This document shows, piece after piece, positions 31,433 through 39,455 of a DNA stretch of 54,195 nt. The DNA lies in contig NZ_WUWN01000021.1 in NCBI RefSeq assembly GCF_009846865.1, forward strand, positions 1 to 54,195. Direction: 5' to 3'. The translations under genes and the position numbers were made by a program. Position 1 is the first letter of the stretch, and each line of letters starts with the position of its first letter. This DNA comes from Puerhibacterium puerhi. GTDB taxonomy: Bacteria > Actinomycetota > Actinomycetes > Actinomycetales > Cellulomonadaceae. Below the pieces are notes generated by a model, which searched no databases, was not told the origin of the DNA, and saw only the letters and a list, made by a program, of their open reading frames with translations.

Positions 31433-32531
31433 GGGTCTGCGCTCCCCAGAACTCCCAATGCCAGGGCTCCTCCTTGCGGCCACCGCGCTGAGCCCAGTCC
31501 GGGTTGATCCATCCGAACCGGGCGGCGTTGGACTGCATCCAGCGGTGAGTGTCGGTGTCGTAGTTGTTGATCCCGCCGCTCAGGTCCAGGGCCAGGGCCC
31601 AGCCGTGGTTGGAGTAGCCCGGCGTGGCCGCCAGGTGGCCCTTGGCGTTCTTGGTGGCGACCTGCTCGGCGTAGGAGCGGTAGGAGTCGGTGATCGCGAT
31701 GTTGGTCCCGAACTGGGCTCGGTAGGCGTTGTTCAGTGCGATGAGGGCGTCGGCGGCGTCGGTGCGCAGCAGCTCGCCGGGCGCCCACGGGATCGGCTTG
31801 AGCTGGGCGGCCGGGATCTGGCCGTTGGAGAACCCGCCCCACGCGGCGGGCTCACCGGCGGCGCCTCCGGTGCCGGTGCCGCCGGCGCCGGCCACGGTGC
31901 AGCTACCGGCCGGCGTGACCACGGCGGCCGGGTCGATGGTCACGCCGGTCAGTGCGCTGACGACGGCGTTGGCCGTCTCCCAGTACGGGGCGTAGTGGAA
32001 GGGATCAGCGTTGCGCTGGACCTTGTTGGCCGCGATCGTCGGCTCGAGGTCCTGCCAGCCGGCGACCTGCGCCAGGCGCTCGAAGAACTTGGTGGCGGCA
32101 TAGGCGGGATCCAGGACCTGCTCGCGTGTGCCCCAGCCCAGGCACCACTGCTGCTGGAACAGCCCGAGGGAGCAGGTCGGCGACCCGTCAGGGTTCGTCA
32201 CGCCGTGCACGTCGTCGCCGTGGTCGACGTTGATCAGCGACGACTCGCCCAGGGCGGTCATCACGCCGATGGCCTGTGCCTTGAGCGGCAGCCCGAGGTC
32301 CTTGGCGGTGTTGATGATGACCGCCGCGTTGGCCAGCTGTTCGTCGCGTGTGTCGGGATCGCCCGACAGACCCGGCACGTCCCCGACCTGTTCCAGCTGG
32401 CCGGCGCTCACCGCGCCTGCAGCGGCCGCGCTGCCGGAGGCGACACAGCCGCCGTCGCCGCCAAGGATGACCACGACCAGTAGCGGCACGGCCAGGATCG
32501 CCGCGATGATCCCGGTGATGACCTTACCCAT
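31419..32531 (-). CDS. Bifunctional cell-wall hydrolase of the conjugation system
   Basis: 370 aa. An N-terminal membrane helix or signal (VITGIIAAILAVPLLVVVIL) is followed by a lysozyme-like domain: GVMTALGESSLINVDHGD (candidate catalytic Glu) and TCSLGLFQQQWCLGWGT. The C-terminal domain is an M15/VanY zinc peptidase, with SNHGWALALDLSGG and EPWHWEFWG as metal ligands. Together they would cut both glycan and peptide bonds to open the wall for the channel, as VirB1 and TcpG-type enzymes do. Its start overlaps the lipoprotein stop as TGATG. Confidence 0.85.
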   Translation of the reverse strand: MGKVITGIIAAILAVPLLVVVILGGDGGCVASGSAAAAGAVSAGQLEQVGDVPGLSGDPDTRDEQLANAAVIINTAKDLGLPLKAQAIGVMTALGESSLINVDHGDDVHGVTNPDGSPTCSLGLFQQQWCLGWGTREQVLDPAYAATKFFERLAQVAGWQDLEPTIAANKVQRNADPFHYAPYWETANAVVSALTGVTIDPAAVVTPAGSCTVAGAGGTGTGGAAGEPAAWGGFSNGQIPAAQLKPIPWAPGELLRTDAADALIALNNAYRAQFGTNIAITDSYRSYAEQVATKNAKGHLAATPGYSNHGWALALDLSGGINNYDTDTHRWMQSNAARFGWINPDWAQRGGRKEEPWHWEFWGAQTHDAA

Positions 32532-33013
32532 CAGTACCCCTCCGGCGGCGTGATCCGCTCGACCTGCCACGGGTACTCGGCGGTCTCTCGGATCAGTTGC
32601 ACCCGGTACTGGCCGATGTCGGTGCCCACCAGCACGATGGCTGACGTGCCGTCGGGGTAGGCGGACAGTCGCCCGTCGTCGACGGCGGACGCGGGGATCC
32701 AGGCCGGTTCCACCGTCTCGTACGCCTGCCTCCCGGCGGCCGTCAGGTGGGGCGCCAGTCCCGCCCACCACTGGTCGTAGGGCAGGTCGGCGACGAACGC
32801 CCGCAGCGTGGCCACAGCCTCGTCCACCGCGGCCTGCTGTCCGGCCGTGTCGTGCTCCGGCGCGGCGCTCGTCAAGGGGGTGACAACGGGCCCGGGCGCA
32901 GCACTGGTGGCAGCGCTGGCGGGGGAGGCCGACCGGTCAACGTCAGCAGAACAGCCGGTGACCAGCACACATGCCATCACGACGCCGGCGGTGGCACGCG
33001 ATGCAGCCGACAT
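32531..33013 (-). CDS. Transfer-operon lipoprotein
   Basis: 160 aa. A signal peptide with lipobox LVTGC (Cys at about 21) is followed by a Ser/Ala/Pro linker. A compact domain (AVDEAVATLRAFVADLPYDQWWAGLAPHLTAAGRQAYETV...IVLVGTDIGQYRVQLIRE) has an NTF2-like pattern, recalling the periplasmic part of VirB8/TcpC. First gene of the left transfer operon, from ATG 33013. It is likely an outer part of the channel or its assembly. Confidence 0.7.
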   Translation of the reverse strand: MSAASRATAGVVMACVLVTGCSADVDRSASPASAATSAAPGPVVTPLTSAAPEHDTAGQQAAVDEAVATLRAFVADLPYDQWWAGLAPHLTAAGRQAYETVEPAWIPASAVDDGRLSAYPDGTSAIVLVGTDIGQYRVQLIRETAEYPWQVERITPPEGY

Positions 33014-33044
33014 GACCCCTCCCCCCGAAGAGCTCACCAAGCGT

Positions 33045-33063
33045 TGCTAGATCGACCCTAGCA
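33045..33063. promoter_or_regulatory. Inverted repeat between the divergent transfer operons
   Basis: TGCTAG (33045-33050) is mirrored by CTAGCA (33058-33063) in the 87-base region separating starts at 33013 (minus) and 33101 (plus). A repressor bound here could silence both transfer operons. The AT-richer CTACTGATAG (33077-33086) may be part of the rightward promoter. Confidence 0.5.
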
Positions 33064-33100
33064 GGATGTCACCGCCTACTGATAGCCTCTCATCAGATCC

Positions 33101-33784
33101 ATGCTGACGGGGGGCGTGAGTGTGATCGGACGAAGGTCGAGCGCGTCGCAGGCGCCGGCGAACAACCCGTTTGTGACCGCCGAGCCGGTCGCACCGGTGA
33201 CGGAGCCGACCACCACCGATGAGCTGCTAGGGCAGGCCCTGAGCCTGGAGGGACCCCGCCGACCGGAGTCGGCCCCGCCCGTGGACGTCAGCCATGACGA
33301 GCCCTGGCCCGTGGCCGAGGTGACCTCCCGCCCGTGGGTGTGCGTCATCGGTCTGCACGGCGGCGCCGGCGCCTCGACGCTCGCCCGGCTGCTCGGCGAC
33401 GGCGCCCTGGACGCCGGGCGCGCGTGGCCCGTCGCCGCCGGCTGGGAGCGGCCCCTGCCATCGCTGGCAGTGGTCGCCGTCGCCCGCACCCACCATGAAG
33501 GCCTGGCCGCGGCCGAACGGTTCGCCCGGCTGTGGGCAGCCGGCACGCTGACCGGCTCGCACCTGCTGGGCCTGGTGCTGGTCGATGACGGCCCGCGACT
33601 GCTCGCCGCTCAGAAGCAGACGGCGCGCCGCCTGGCGCGGATGACTCCCCACGGCTGGCACCTGCCCTGGGTGGAGCGCTGGCGCGTCGAGCCCGCAGAC
33701 CTGTCCTCCAGCCCCCTGCGCACCCGCCAGGTGGTCAAGAACCTCCGCGCACAGGCGCGGGACACCGAAGGGAACGATTCATGA
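33101..33784 (+). CDS. DUF6668-like P-loop-related protein
   Basis: 227 aa from ATG 33101 (GTG 33116 is also possible). The N-terminal 80 residues are a linker. Then WVCVIGLHGGAGASTLARLLGDGAL (about 79-103) has the shape of a ParA Walker A but with Ser/Thr in place of the invariant lysine. A later strand LLGLVLVDDGPRLL is Walker B-like. I recall DUF6668 for such proteins in actinobacterial conjugation loci. It may bind but not hydrolyse nucleotide, perhaps pairing with the true ATPase at 28560. First gene of the right transfer operon. Confidence 0.7.
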   Translation: MLTGGVSVIGRRSSASQAPANNPFVTAEPVAPVTEPTTTDELLGQALSLEGPRRPESAPPVDVSHDEPWPVAEVTSRPWVCVIGLHGGAGASTLARLLGDGALDAGRAWPVAAGWERPLPSLAVVAVARTHHEGLAAAERFARLWAAGTLTGSHLLGLVLVDDGPRLLAAQKQTARRLARMTPHGWHLPWVERWRVEPADLSSSPLRTRQVVKNLRAQARDTEGNDS

Positions 33785-34059
33785 AGGCTGCGGTACTGCT
33801 ACACCACGCCGCTACAAGCGTGCTGCCTGACCCCACGCCCGAGGAGCCGCCGGGCTTCGACGGCATCACGACGATCCTGAACTGGCTCAGCTGGGCCGTG
33901 ATCATCCTCGGCGTGGCCGGCTTCCTGGTGTCCGCCGGCTACCTCGCCTTCGCCGCCTTCACCGGCCGGGAGATCAACGGCTTCAAGGGCCTGATCATCT
34001 CGATCATCGTGGCCATCCTGGCTACCGCCGTCGGAGTGATCTTCCGCGTCTTCGTCTAG
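33781..34059 (+). CDS. Small two-helix membrane protein, pilin-like (VirB2/TrbC type)
   Basis: 92 aa from ATG 33781, overlapping the previous stop (ATGA). After a polar N-terminus, two hydrophobic helices (ILNWLSWAVIILGVAGFLVSAGYLAFAAF and LIISIIVAILATAVGVIFRVFV) are separated by a short basic loop GREINGFKG. Size and topology match VirB2/TrbC pilins and related small T4SS subunits. The sequence is too short for certainty. Confidence 0.7.
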   Translation: MKAAVLLHHAATSVLPDPTPEEPPGFDGITTILNWLSWAVIILGVAGFLVSAGYLAFAAFTGREINGFKGLIISIIVAILATAVGVIFRVFV

Positions 34060-34068
34060 GAGCCACCC

Positions 34069-34818
34069 ATGAGCGACGACAACAGCGCCCCCACGCAAAG
34101 CCCTATCAACGCCTGGTGGTGGGTCTCAGCCGGCTTCATCGTGCTGGTAGTCATCGCCATCGTCGTGGCGATCGCGGCACGAAGCGGCTCGGCCGACGAC
34201 GACGCCGAACCGTCCGTGGCCACGACCTCCCAACCGCCGGTGAGCTCGTCCGTTGAGCCGTCGAGCTCATCGTCCGCCCGCGGCGGCGCCTGCGGCCTGC
34301 CCGCCGGGTCGCAGGACATTCCCGTGACCGGCCCCGACGCACAGTGGCAGCCCTCCGGCGGCTACTTCATGGTCCCGACCTCACCGGAGGCCGGGCCCAT
34401 CGCGGGCGAGGACCCCGCCTGGCCATGCTTCGCACACTCGGCGACCGGCGCCCTCTTCGCTGCGCCCCACGCCTTCGCAGGGCTAGCGGGTCCCGAGTAT
34501 GAGACCTTTGCCGCGGCGGCTGCGCTGCCGGGCCAGGCACGCGAAAGCTGGATCGCCAGCCAGGATCCGGCTGCCCACCAGGGCCAGACCGCGGGCCGCG
34601 TAGCCCAGATTGCCGGGTTCCAGTTCCAGAAGGTCGAGCCCGACGCCGTCGTGGTCGACCTGGGGTTCCGCCAGGACGAGGTCGAAGGATCCATGCGGGT
34701 GTCGCTCGTGTGGGACGACGAGACCGACAACTGGCTGATCGATCTCGCCACTTCTCGCTTCGACTGGGTTGCGTCGGACCTCAGCGCCTTCACCGCCTGG
34801 AGCGCCAGCGATGGCTGA
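34069..34818 (+). CDS. Bitopic membrane protein, possible VirB8/TcpC-like subunit
   Basis: 249 aa from ATG 34069. A short cytoplasmic start precedes one membrane helix AWWWVSAGFIVLVVIAIVVAIAA (about 15-37). A Ser-rich linker leads to an external domain with two cysteines and repeated Trp, ending SMRVSLVWDDETDNWLIDLATSRFDWVASDLSAFTAW. The final strands resemble the NTF2-like fold of VirB8/TcpC proteins. It overlaps the next gene by eight bases. Confidence 0.68.
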   Translation: MSDDNSAPTQSPINAWWWVSAGFIVLVVIAIVVAIAARSGSADDDAEPSVATTSQPPVSSSVEPSSSSSARGGACGLPAGSQDIPVTGPDAQWQPSGGYFMVPTSPEAGPIAGEDPAWPCFAHSATGALFAAPHAFAGLAGPEYETFAAAAALPGQARESWIASQDPAAHQGQTAGRVAQIAGFQFQKVEPDAVVVDLGFRQDEVEGSMRVSLVWDDETDNWLIDLATSRFDWVASDLSAFTAWSASDG

Positions 34819-36283
34819 GCAGTGCGGCCTGTTCGACGCGACCTGCCATCTGGGAAATGTGGCGGGCAGCGTTGTCGGCAACGCTGTCGAAAGCTTCGTG
34901 CGCAGCGTGGGTGACGGGACAGTCTCCGTGCTGGGCTGGTTGAACACGTTCTGGATGGGCCTGCCGTCACCCGACGTGCAGTCCACGGGCGTAACGGCGA
35001 TTCGAGAGAACCTGTCGCTGTACACGGCCGTGTTCGCCATCGCAGGCTTCCTGATTGCCGCCGCCCGGGTCGGTATGACGCACAGGCTCTCGAGCGGCGC
35101 CGGCGCAGTGAAGATGCTCGTCAACCTGATGGCCGTCTCTGCAGCGGTCACGGTCGGGTTCACGGCGCTCATGCGCGCCGGGGACGCATTCGCGCCGTGG
35201 ATCGTCGAGAAGGCGACCGGCTCGGCGATGGACCTTGATGGCTTCCTCACCACGGACATGCTCCTGGCCGGGGGAACCGGCCCCGGCCTGTTCCTGGGCA
35301 TCTTCGCCTTCCTCGGCTCGTTGGCCAACGTCGCCTTCATGATCTTGCGCGACGCGCTGGTGCTGGTGCTGTTCGCGTTCCTGCCGACCCTGGCGGCCTC
35401 GTCCGCCTCGGAGGCGGGAGAGCAGGCCTTCAAGAAGGCGATGGCCTGGCTGCTGAGCTTTGTGCTGTTCAAGCCCGTGGCCGGGGCGATCTACGCCCTG
35501 GGAATCCTCACGTTGAGCTCGCCCGTGGAGATCGAGGGCATGGACGACGTCGCGCAGGCGATCTACCAGACGTGCGTGGCGGTGGTGATCTTGGCGGCCG
35601 CCGCTCTGGCGCTGCCGGCACTGATCAAGTTCATCGCGCCGGTCGCGTCCAACGGCACCTCAGGACTGTTCTCCGGGGGCGGCCTCGCCGGCGCCGCGGT
35701 AGCGGGCGGCGCCGCGGTGGTCGCTCTGGGTGCTACCGGCGGCGCGGCCGCACCCGCCGTGGCCGGCGGCGGCGCGGGCGCCGCGTCCGGCGTCGCCTCG
35801 ACCAGTGCAGCTGCTTCAGGTGGTGGCGGGGCCTCGGCCGCCGCTGGCAGCGGCAGCACCGCCATCGGCGGTGCGGCGGGCACGGGGGGCGCGTCGAGCG
35901 GTGGGGGCGGGTCCACGCCGCCGGCGTCCGGAGGCTCCCCGTCAGGTGGCTCCCCGTCGGGGGGCTCGCCGTCGAGCGGCAGCCCCGGTTCTGGCGCTGA
36001 TGGTGCGGGGCGCGGCGCTGGCGGCGCCGGTGCCGCGAGCAGCAGTGACGCTGGCAGCGGTGCGGCGAGCAGTGGTGGCGATGCCGGCACCGACGCGGGC
36101 GCCGCAGCGGTCCCGGCAGGGGCCGCAGGGGCGGCGTCGAGCGTGCCGGCGTCGAGCGGCGCGAGCACCGATGCGGGCCCCGGCTCGCGCGCAGGCGGCC
36201 GCGCTCGGGCAGTGGGAGACCTGGCCCAGGCGTCGATGACGGCCAACGGTGCGATGGATGACGTGAGCGAGGAGAAGCGATGA
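34811..36283 (+). CDS. VirB6/TrbL-like polytopic membrane protein
   Basis: 490 aa from ATG 34811. At least six hydrophobic segments lie in residues 65-290 (LYTAVFAIAGFLIAAARV; VKMLVNLMAVSAAVTVGFTAL; LFLGIFAFLGSLANVAFMIL; LVLVLFAFLPTLAASSAS and others). The C-terminal 190 residues are a low-complexity Gly/Ser/Ala tail. VirB6/TrbL proteins form the inner-membrane part of the channel and often end in such tails. The tail's codon repeats (GGC, GCG, TCG runs) are prone to sequence error and length change. Confidence 0.8.
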   Translation: MAEQCGLFDATCHLGNVAGSVVGNAVESFVRSVGDGTVSVLGWLNTFWMGLPSPDVQSTGVTAIRENLSLYTAVFAIAGFLIAAARVGMTHRLSSGAGAVKMLVNLMAVSAAVTVGFTALMRAGDAFAPWIVEKATGSAMDLDGFLTTDMLLAGGTGPGLFLGIFAFLGSLANVAFMILRDALVLVLFAFLPTLAASSASEAGEQAFKKAMAWLLSFVLFKPVAGAIYALGILTLSSPVEIEGMDDVAQAIYQTCVAVVILAAAALALPALIKFIAPVASNGTSGLFSGGGLAGAAVAGGAAVVALGATGGAAAPAVAGGGAGAASGVASTSAAASGGGGASAAAGSGSTAIGGAAGTGGASSGGGGSTPPASGGSPSGGSPSGGSPSSGSPGSGADGAGRGAGGAGAASSSDAGSGAASSGGDAGTDAGAAAVPAGAAGAASSVPASSGASTDAGPGSRAGGRARAVGDLAQASMTANGAMDDVSEEKR

Positions 36284-37785
36284 GTGCTGACAGCGCGAAC
36301 CCGGTGGTCTACGGCAACATCACGCGCCCGAGCCGGGAGGGCCTGCTGGGCATCCCTATGGGCGTTTCCCTCGCCGGGGTGCCGGTGGTGCTGCTGCTGA
36401 TCGTCATGATCGCCAAGCAGTGGTGGATCGCCGCAGCGGTAACCGTGCTGGTCGGCGCCGTGGGGATCTTCCTGCTGGTCGGATTCAACCGGCAAGGACG
36501 GAGCATCTACAGCCGCTGGCTCCTGCTGGGCGCGCACCGCGCCAAGGCCCGCCGCGGCGACACGCTGTACCTGGCCGGGCCGGCCGGGAAGGTGCCGGAC
36601 GGGTCGTTCACCCTGCCGGGGCTCATGGCCCCGAGCGAGCTGAGCGAGCACCGCGACGCGTACGGCAGCCCGTTCGGCATGATTCGGCTCAAGTCGGCGA
36701 AGCACTACACGGTGGTGATCGAGGCCTTCCCCGACGGTGACGCCCTGGTCGACCAGCCGCGCATCGACTCGCAGGTGGCGCATTGGGGCGCCTGGCTGGC
36801 GCAGCTGGGCGTCGACGACGGGATCGTGGGCGCGAGCGTGACGGTAGAGACCGCCCCCGACTCCGGGGTGCGGCTGTCGCGCATGGTGCGGTCGAACATC
36901 GCCGAGACGGCGGAGCCGTTCGCCAAGGCGGTGGCCGCCGAGATCGTGGAGACCATGGCGACGGGCTCGCCGGTGATCACGACGCGAATCGCGATCACGT
37001 TCTCGGGCAAGTCGGTCGACGGCAAGGCCACCGACCGCGGGCCGGCCGCGATGGCCGAGGAGATCGGCAACCGCCTGCCCGTCCTGCTGTCGGGTCTGTG
37101 GGAGACGGGCGCGGGCACGTCGGTGCGCGCATGCACCGCCCAGGACATCGTCGACTTCACCCGCACCGCGTACGACCCGACGGTGGCCACGCGGATCGAG
37201 CAGTTGCGCGCCGAGGGTGGAACGGGCCTGACCTGGAAGGAGGCCGGCCCGGTGTTCGCCGAGGACCAGGTCGACCGGTACTTCCACGACCGCGCGGTGT
37301 CCAAGACGTGGCAGATGTGGGAGCCGCCGCGCGGGATGTTCTACTCCTCGTCGTTGCGCCGGCTGGTGGAGCCCACGCCGGGGGTGCTGCGCAAGCGCGT
37401 CACGATCCTGTACCGGCCGATCCCGGCTGGTGAGGCGACCGACGTGATCCAGCAGGAGATCAACAACGCGCAGTTCTCGGCGTCGCAGAAGCACCGGCCC
37501 ACAGCCCGCCAGCAGCTGCGCAAGGCGTACGCGACGAAGGCGGCGGAGGAGGAGGCCAAGGGCGCAGGGCTGGTGCGCTTCGGGGTGCTGGTCACGGTCA
37601 CCTGCGCCCGCTCCGACGAGTTCCCCCGCTTGGACAAGGTCATCCCCTCCTTGGGCAACCAGGCTCGGCTGCGCCTGCGCCCCGCGCTGGGCAACCAGGC
37701 GGTGGCCTTCCAGGCGGCTCTGCCGCTGGGCGTGGTCCTGCCCGAGCACTCGATCATCCCGACCCAGGTCAGGGAGTGGCTGTGA
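36280..37785 (+). CDS. SCO6880-family conjugation protein
   Basis: 501 aa from ATG 36280 (ATGA overlap). Two membrane helices near the start (IPMGVSLAGVPVVLLLIVMI and IAAAVTVLVGAVGIFLLVGF) precede a large cytoplasmic domain beginning RSIYSRWLLLGAHRAKARRGDTLYLAG. The plan matches SCO6880-type proteins found directly upstream of the VirB4 ATPase in actinobacterial transfer loci. They probably play the part of VirB3 plus the VirB4 N-terminal domain. The domain contains KHYTVVIEAFPDGDALVD, typical of the VirB4 N-terminal fold. No P-loop is present. Confidence 0.85.
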   Translation: MSADSANPVVYGNITRPSREGLLGIPMGVSLAGVPVVLLLIVMIAKQWWIAAAVTVLVGAVGIFLLVGFNRQGRSIYSRWLLLGAHRAKARRGDTLYLAGPAGKVPDGSFTLPGLMAPSELSEHRDAYGSPFGMIRLKSAKHYTVVIEAFPDGDALVDQPRIDSQVAHWGAWLAQLGVDDGIVGASVTVETAPDSGVRLSRMVRSNIAETAEPFAKAVAAEIVETMATGSPVITTRIAITFSGKSVDGKATDRGPAAMAEEIGNRLPVLLSGLWETGAGTSVRACTAQDIVDFTRTAYDPTVATRIEQLRAEGGTGLTWKEAGPVFAEDQVDRYFHDRAVSKTWQMWEPPRGMFYSSSLRRLVEPTPGVLRKRVTILYRPIPAGEATDVIQQEINNAQFSASQKHRPTARQQLRKAYATKAAEEEAKGAGLVRFGVLVTVTCARSDEFPRLDKVIPSLGNQARLRLRPALGNQAVAFQAALPLGVVLPEHSIIPTQVREWL

Positions 37786-39455
37786 CCCGTCGATTCCGGA
37801 AGCCTGACACGCCAGCGCACACCAGGGTGCTGCGGCTGTCGCGCCGCGAGCTGCGACAGCTCGACGCCGCGCAGCGCGGCCGCCAGCCCCGCCCGAGCGT
37901 GCTGCGCCGGTTCCTCCAGGACGCCTCGCAGGGGCGAGCGGCGGCACGGCTGCGCCCGACCCGTCGCGGCTGGGCGATCCCCGGCGCGGGGCGTGAGCCG
38001 TACATCGAGCCCGCGCCGGAGGGCCAGGGCACCACGGTCCAGGTGTGTGGCCTGTGGCCGTTCATCGCCGGGTCAGGCAACCCGGTCCGGGGTGTCCCCC
38101 TGGGACCGAACCTGCTCAACGGCTCGACCGTCTGCGCTGATCCGGTGCACTGGTTCCTCGCCGGGCTGGTGCTCAACCCGTCATGCTTCGTGCTGGGCCG
38201 GCCGGGCCTGGGCAAGTCCTCCCTCGTCCGGCGCATGGTGACCGTTCTGCAGGGCTGGGGCATCGTGCCGATGGTGCTGTCGGACACCAAGCCGGACTAC
38301 GTCGACCTGATCCGCGCGTTGAACGGGCAGGTGATCACGCTCGGTCCCGGGTACGGGTCGATCAACCCGCTGGACCTCGGCCCGCTGGTGGCTCAGCTCG
38401 AGCAGATCCCGGCCGAAGATGTGCGTCGCCGTGCGTTGGAGGAGATGCGGGCACGCCGGCGGACCACGGTGCTGGGTTTGCTCGACCTGGTGCGGGGTGA
38501 GCGGCTGCGCGACTACGAGCAGTCGTTGGTCGCTGAGGCCCTGCGAGTGCTGGACGAGGAGCACCCGGGAGTCCCGGTGGTTGACGACCTGCTAGAGCTG
38601 GTCCGCTCCCGCCACGAGCGGCTGGTGCGGGTGGCGTCCAGCCGTGGCGACGTCGCCCACTACGACGAGCGGGTCCAGCACCTGCTGGACGCGCTTCTCG
38701 CGCTGGGACCCTCGGGTCCCTTCGGTGAGACGTTCTCGCGCCCTACGAGCGAGCACATCGAGCTGGGCCGCCCGATGGTCTACGACCTGCACGCGATCGA
38801 CTCGGGCGACCGCCAGCTGCTGGCCGCGGTGCAGGCGGTGTGCTGGTCGCACGGCTCTGCGCTGGTGTCGGCCGACAAGCACCTGGCCGAGGCTGGGCTG
38901 CGCGCCCAGCGGCACTACTTCCTGGTCATGGACGAGCTGTGGCGCATGCTGCGCGCTAGCGGGCTGATGGTCTACTTCCTCGACGAGCTGACGCGTCTGA
39001 ACCGTCAGCGCGGCATCGGTCAGGCGATGATCACGCACACGATGAACGACCTGAAGCTGGGCGACGCGCACCTGACCGAGATCGCCTGGGGCTTTGTTGA
39101 GCGCTCGGCGATGGTGTTCCTCGGCGGGCTGGCCAACGCCGAGATGGGCAACTTGCGTGAGGTGTTCGCGATGTCGAGCCGTGAGGTCGCGCAGATCGAG
39201 GACTGGTCGGTCGAGGCGCAGGTCAACCCAGACACCGGCGCCGCCGCGGCCCCTCCTGGGCGCGGGAAGTTCCTGCTCAAGACCGGCAAGAAGGCCGGTG
39301 TGCCGTTCGTGATGCGCATGGTCCCGGCCGAGCTCGACGTGAACAACACCAACCGCGCCTGGGAGGCTGCGATCGAGCGCGCCGCCCGCGCCGGCGTGCT
39401 CGACCTCGAGGACGTTGAGGACGCCGCGGACGTCGGGGCGGGGGTGGCGGTGTGA
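37782..39455 (+). CDS. VirB4-family ATPase
   Basis: 557 aa from GTG 37782 (AGGGAG at good spacing; GTG 37776 is two codons longer). Walker A is GRPGLGKSS at about 139-147, followed by SDTKPDYVDLIRALNGQVITLGPG, a VirB4 hallmark. Walker B is YFLVMDELWRMLRAS. The C-terminal motif MITHTMNDLK and a glutamine/arginine finger region follow. It lacks the VirB4 N-terminal domain, which is apparently supplied by the separate SCO6880-like protein. It drives assembly of the channel and pilus-like parts at the inner membrane. Confidence 0.92.
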   Translation: MTRRFRKPDTPAHTRVLRLSRRELRQLDAAQRGRQPRPSVLRRFLQDASQGRAAARLRPTRRGWAIPGAGREPYIEPAPEGQGTTVQVCGLWPFIAGSGNPVRGVPLGPNLLNGSTVCADPVHWFLAGLVLNPSCFVLGRPGLGKSSLVRRMVTVLQGWGIVPMVLSDTKPDYVDLIRALNGQVITLGPGYGSINPLDLGPLVAQLEQIPAEDVRRRALEEMRARRRTTVLGLLDLVRGERLRDYEQSLVAEALRVLDEEHPGVPVVDDLLELVRSRHERLVRVASSRGDVAHYDERVQHLLDALLALGPSGPFGETFSRPTSEHIELGRPMVYDLHAIDSGDRQLLAAVQAVCWSHGSALVSADKHLAEAGLRAQRHYFLVMDELWRMLRASGLMVYFLDELTRLNRQRGIGQAMITHTMNDLKLGDAHLTEIAWGFVERSAMVFLGGLANAEMGNLREVFAMSSREVAQIEDWSVEAQVNPDTGAAAAPPGRGKFLLKTGKKAGVPFVMRMVPAELDVNNTNRAWEAAIERAARAGVLDLEDVEDAADVGAGVAV

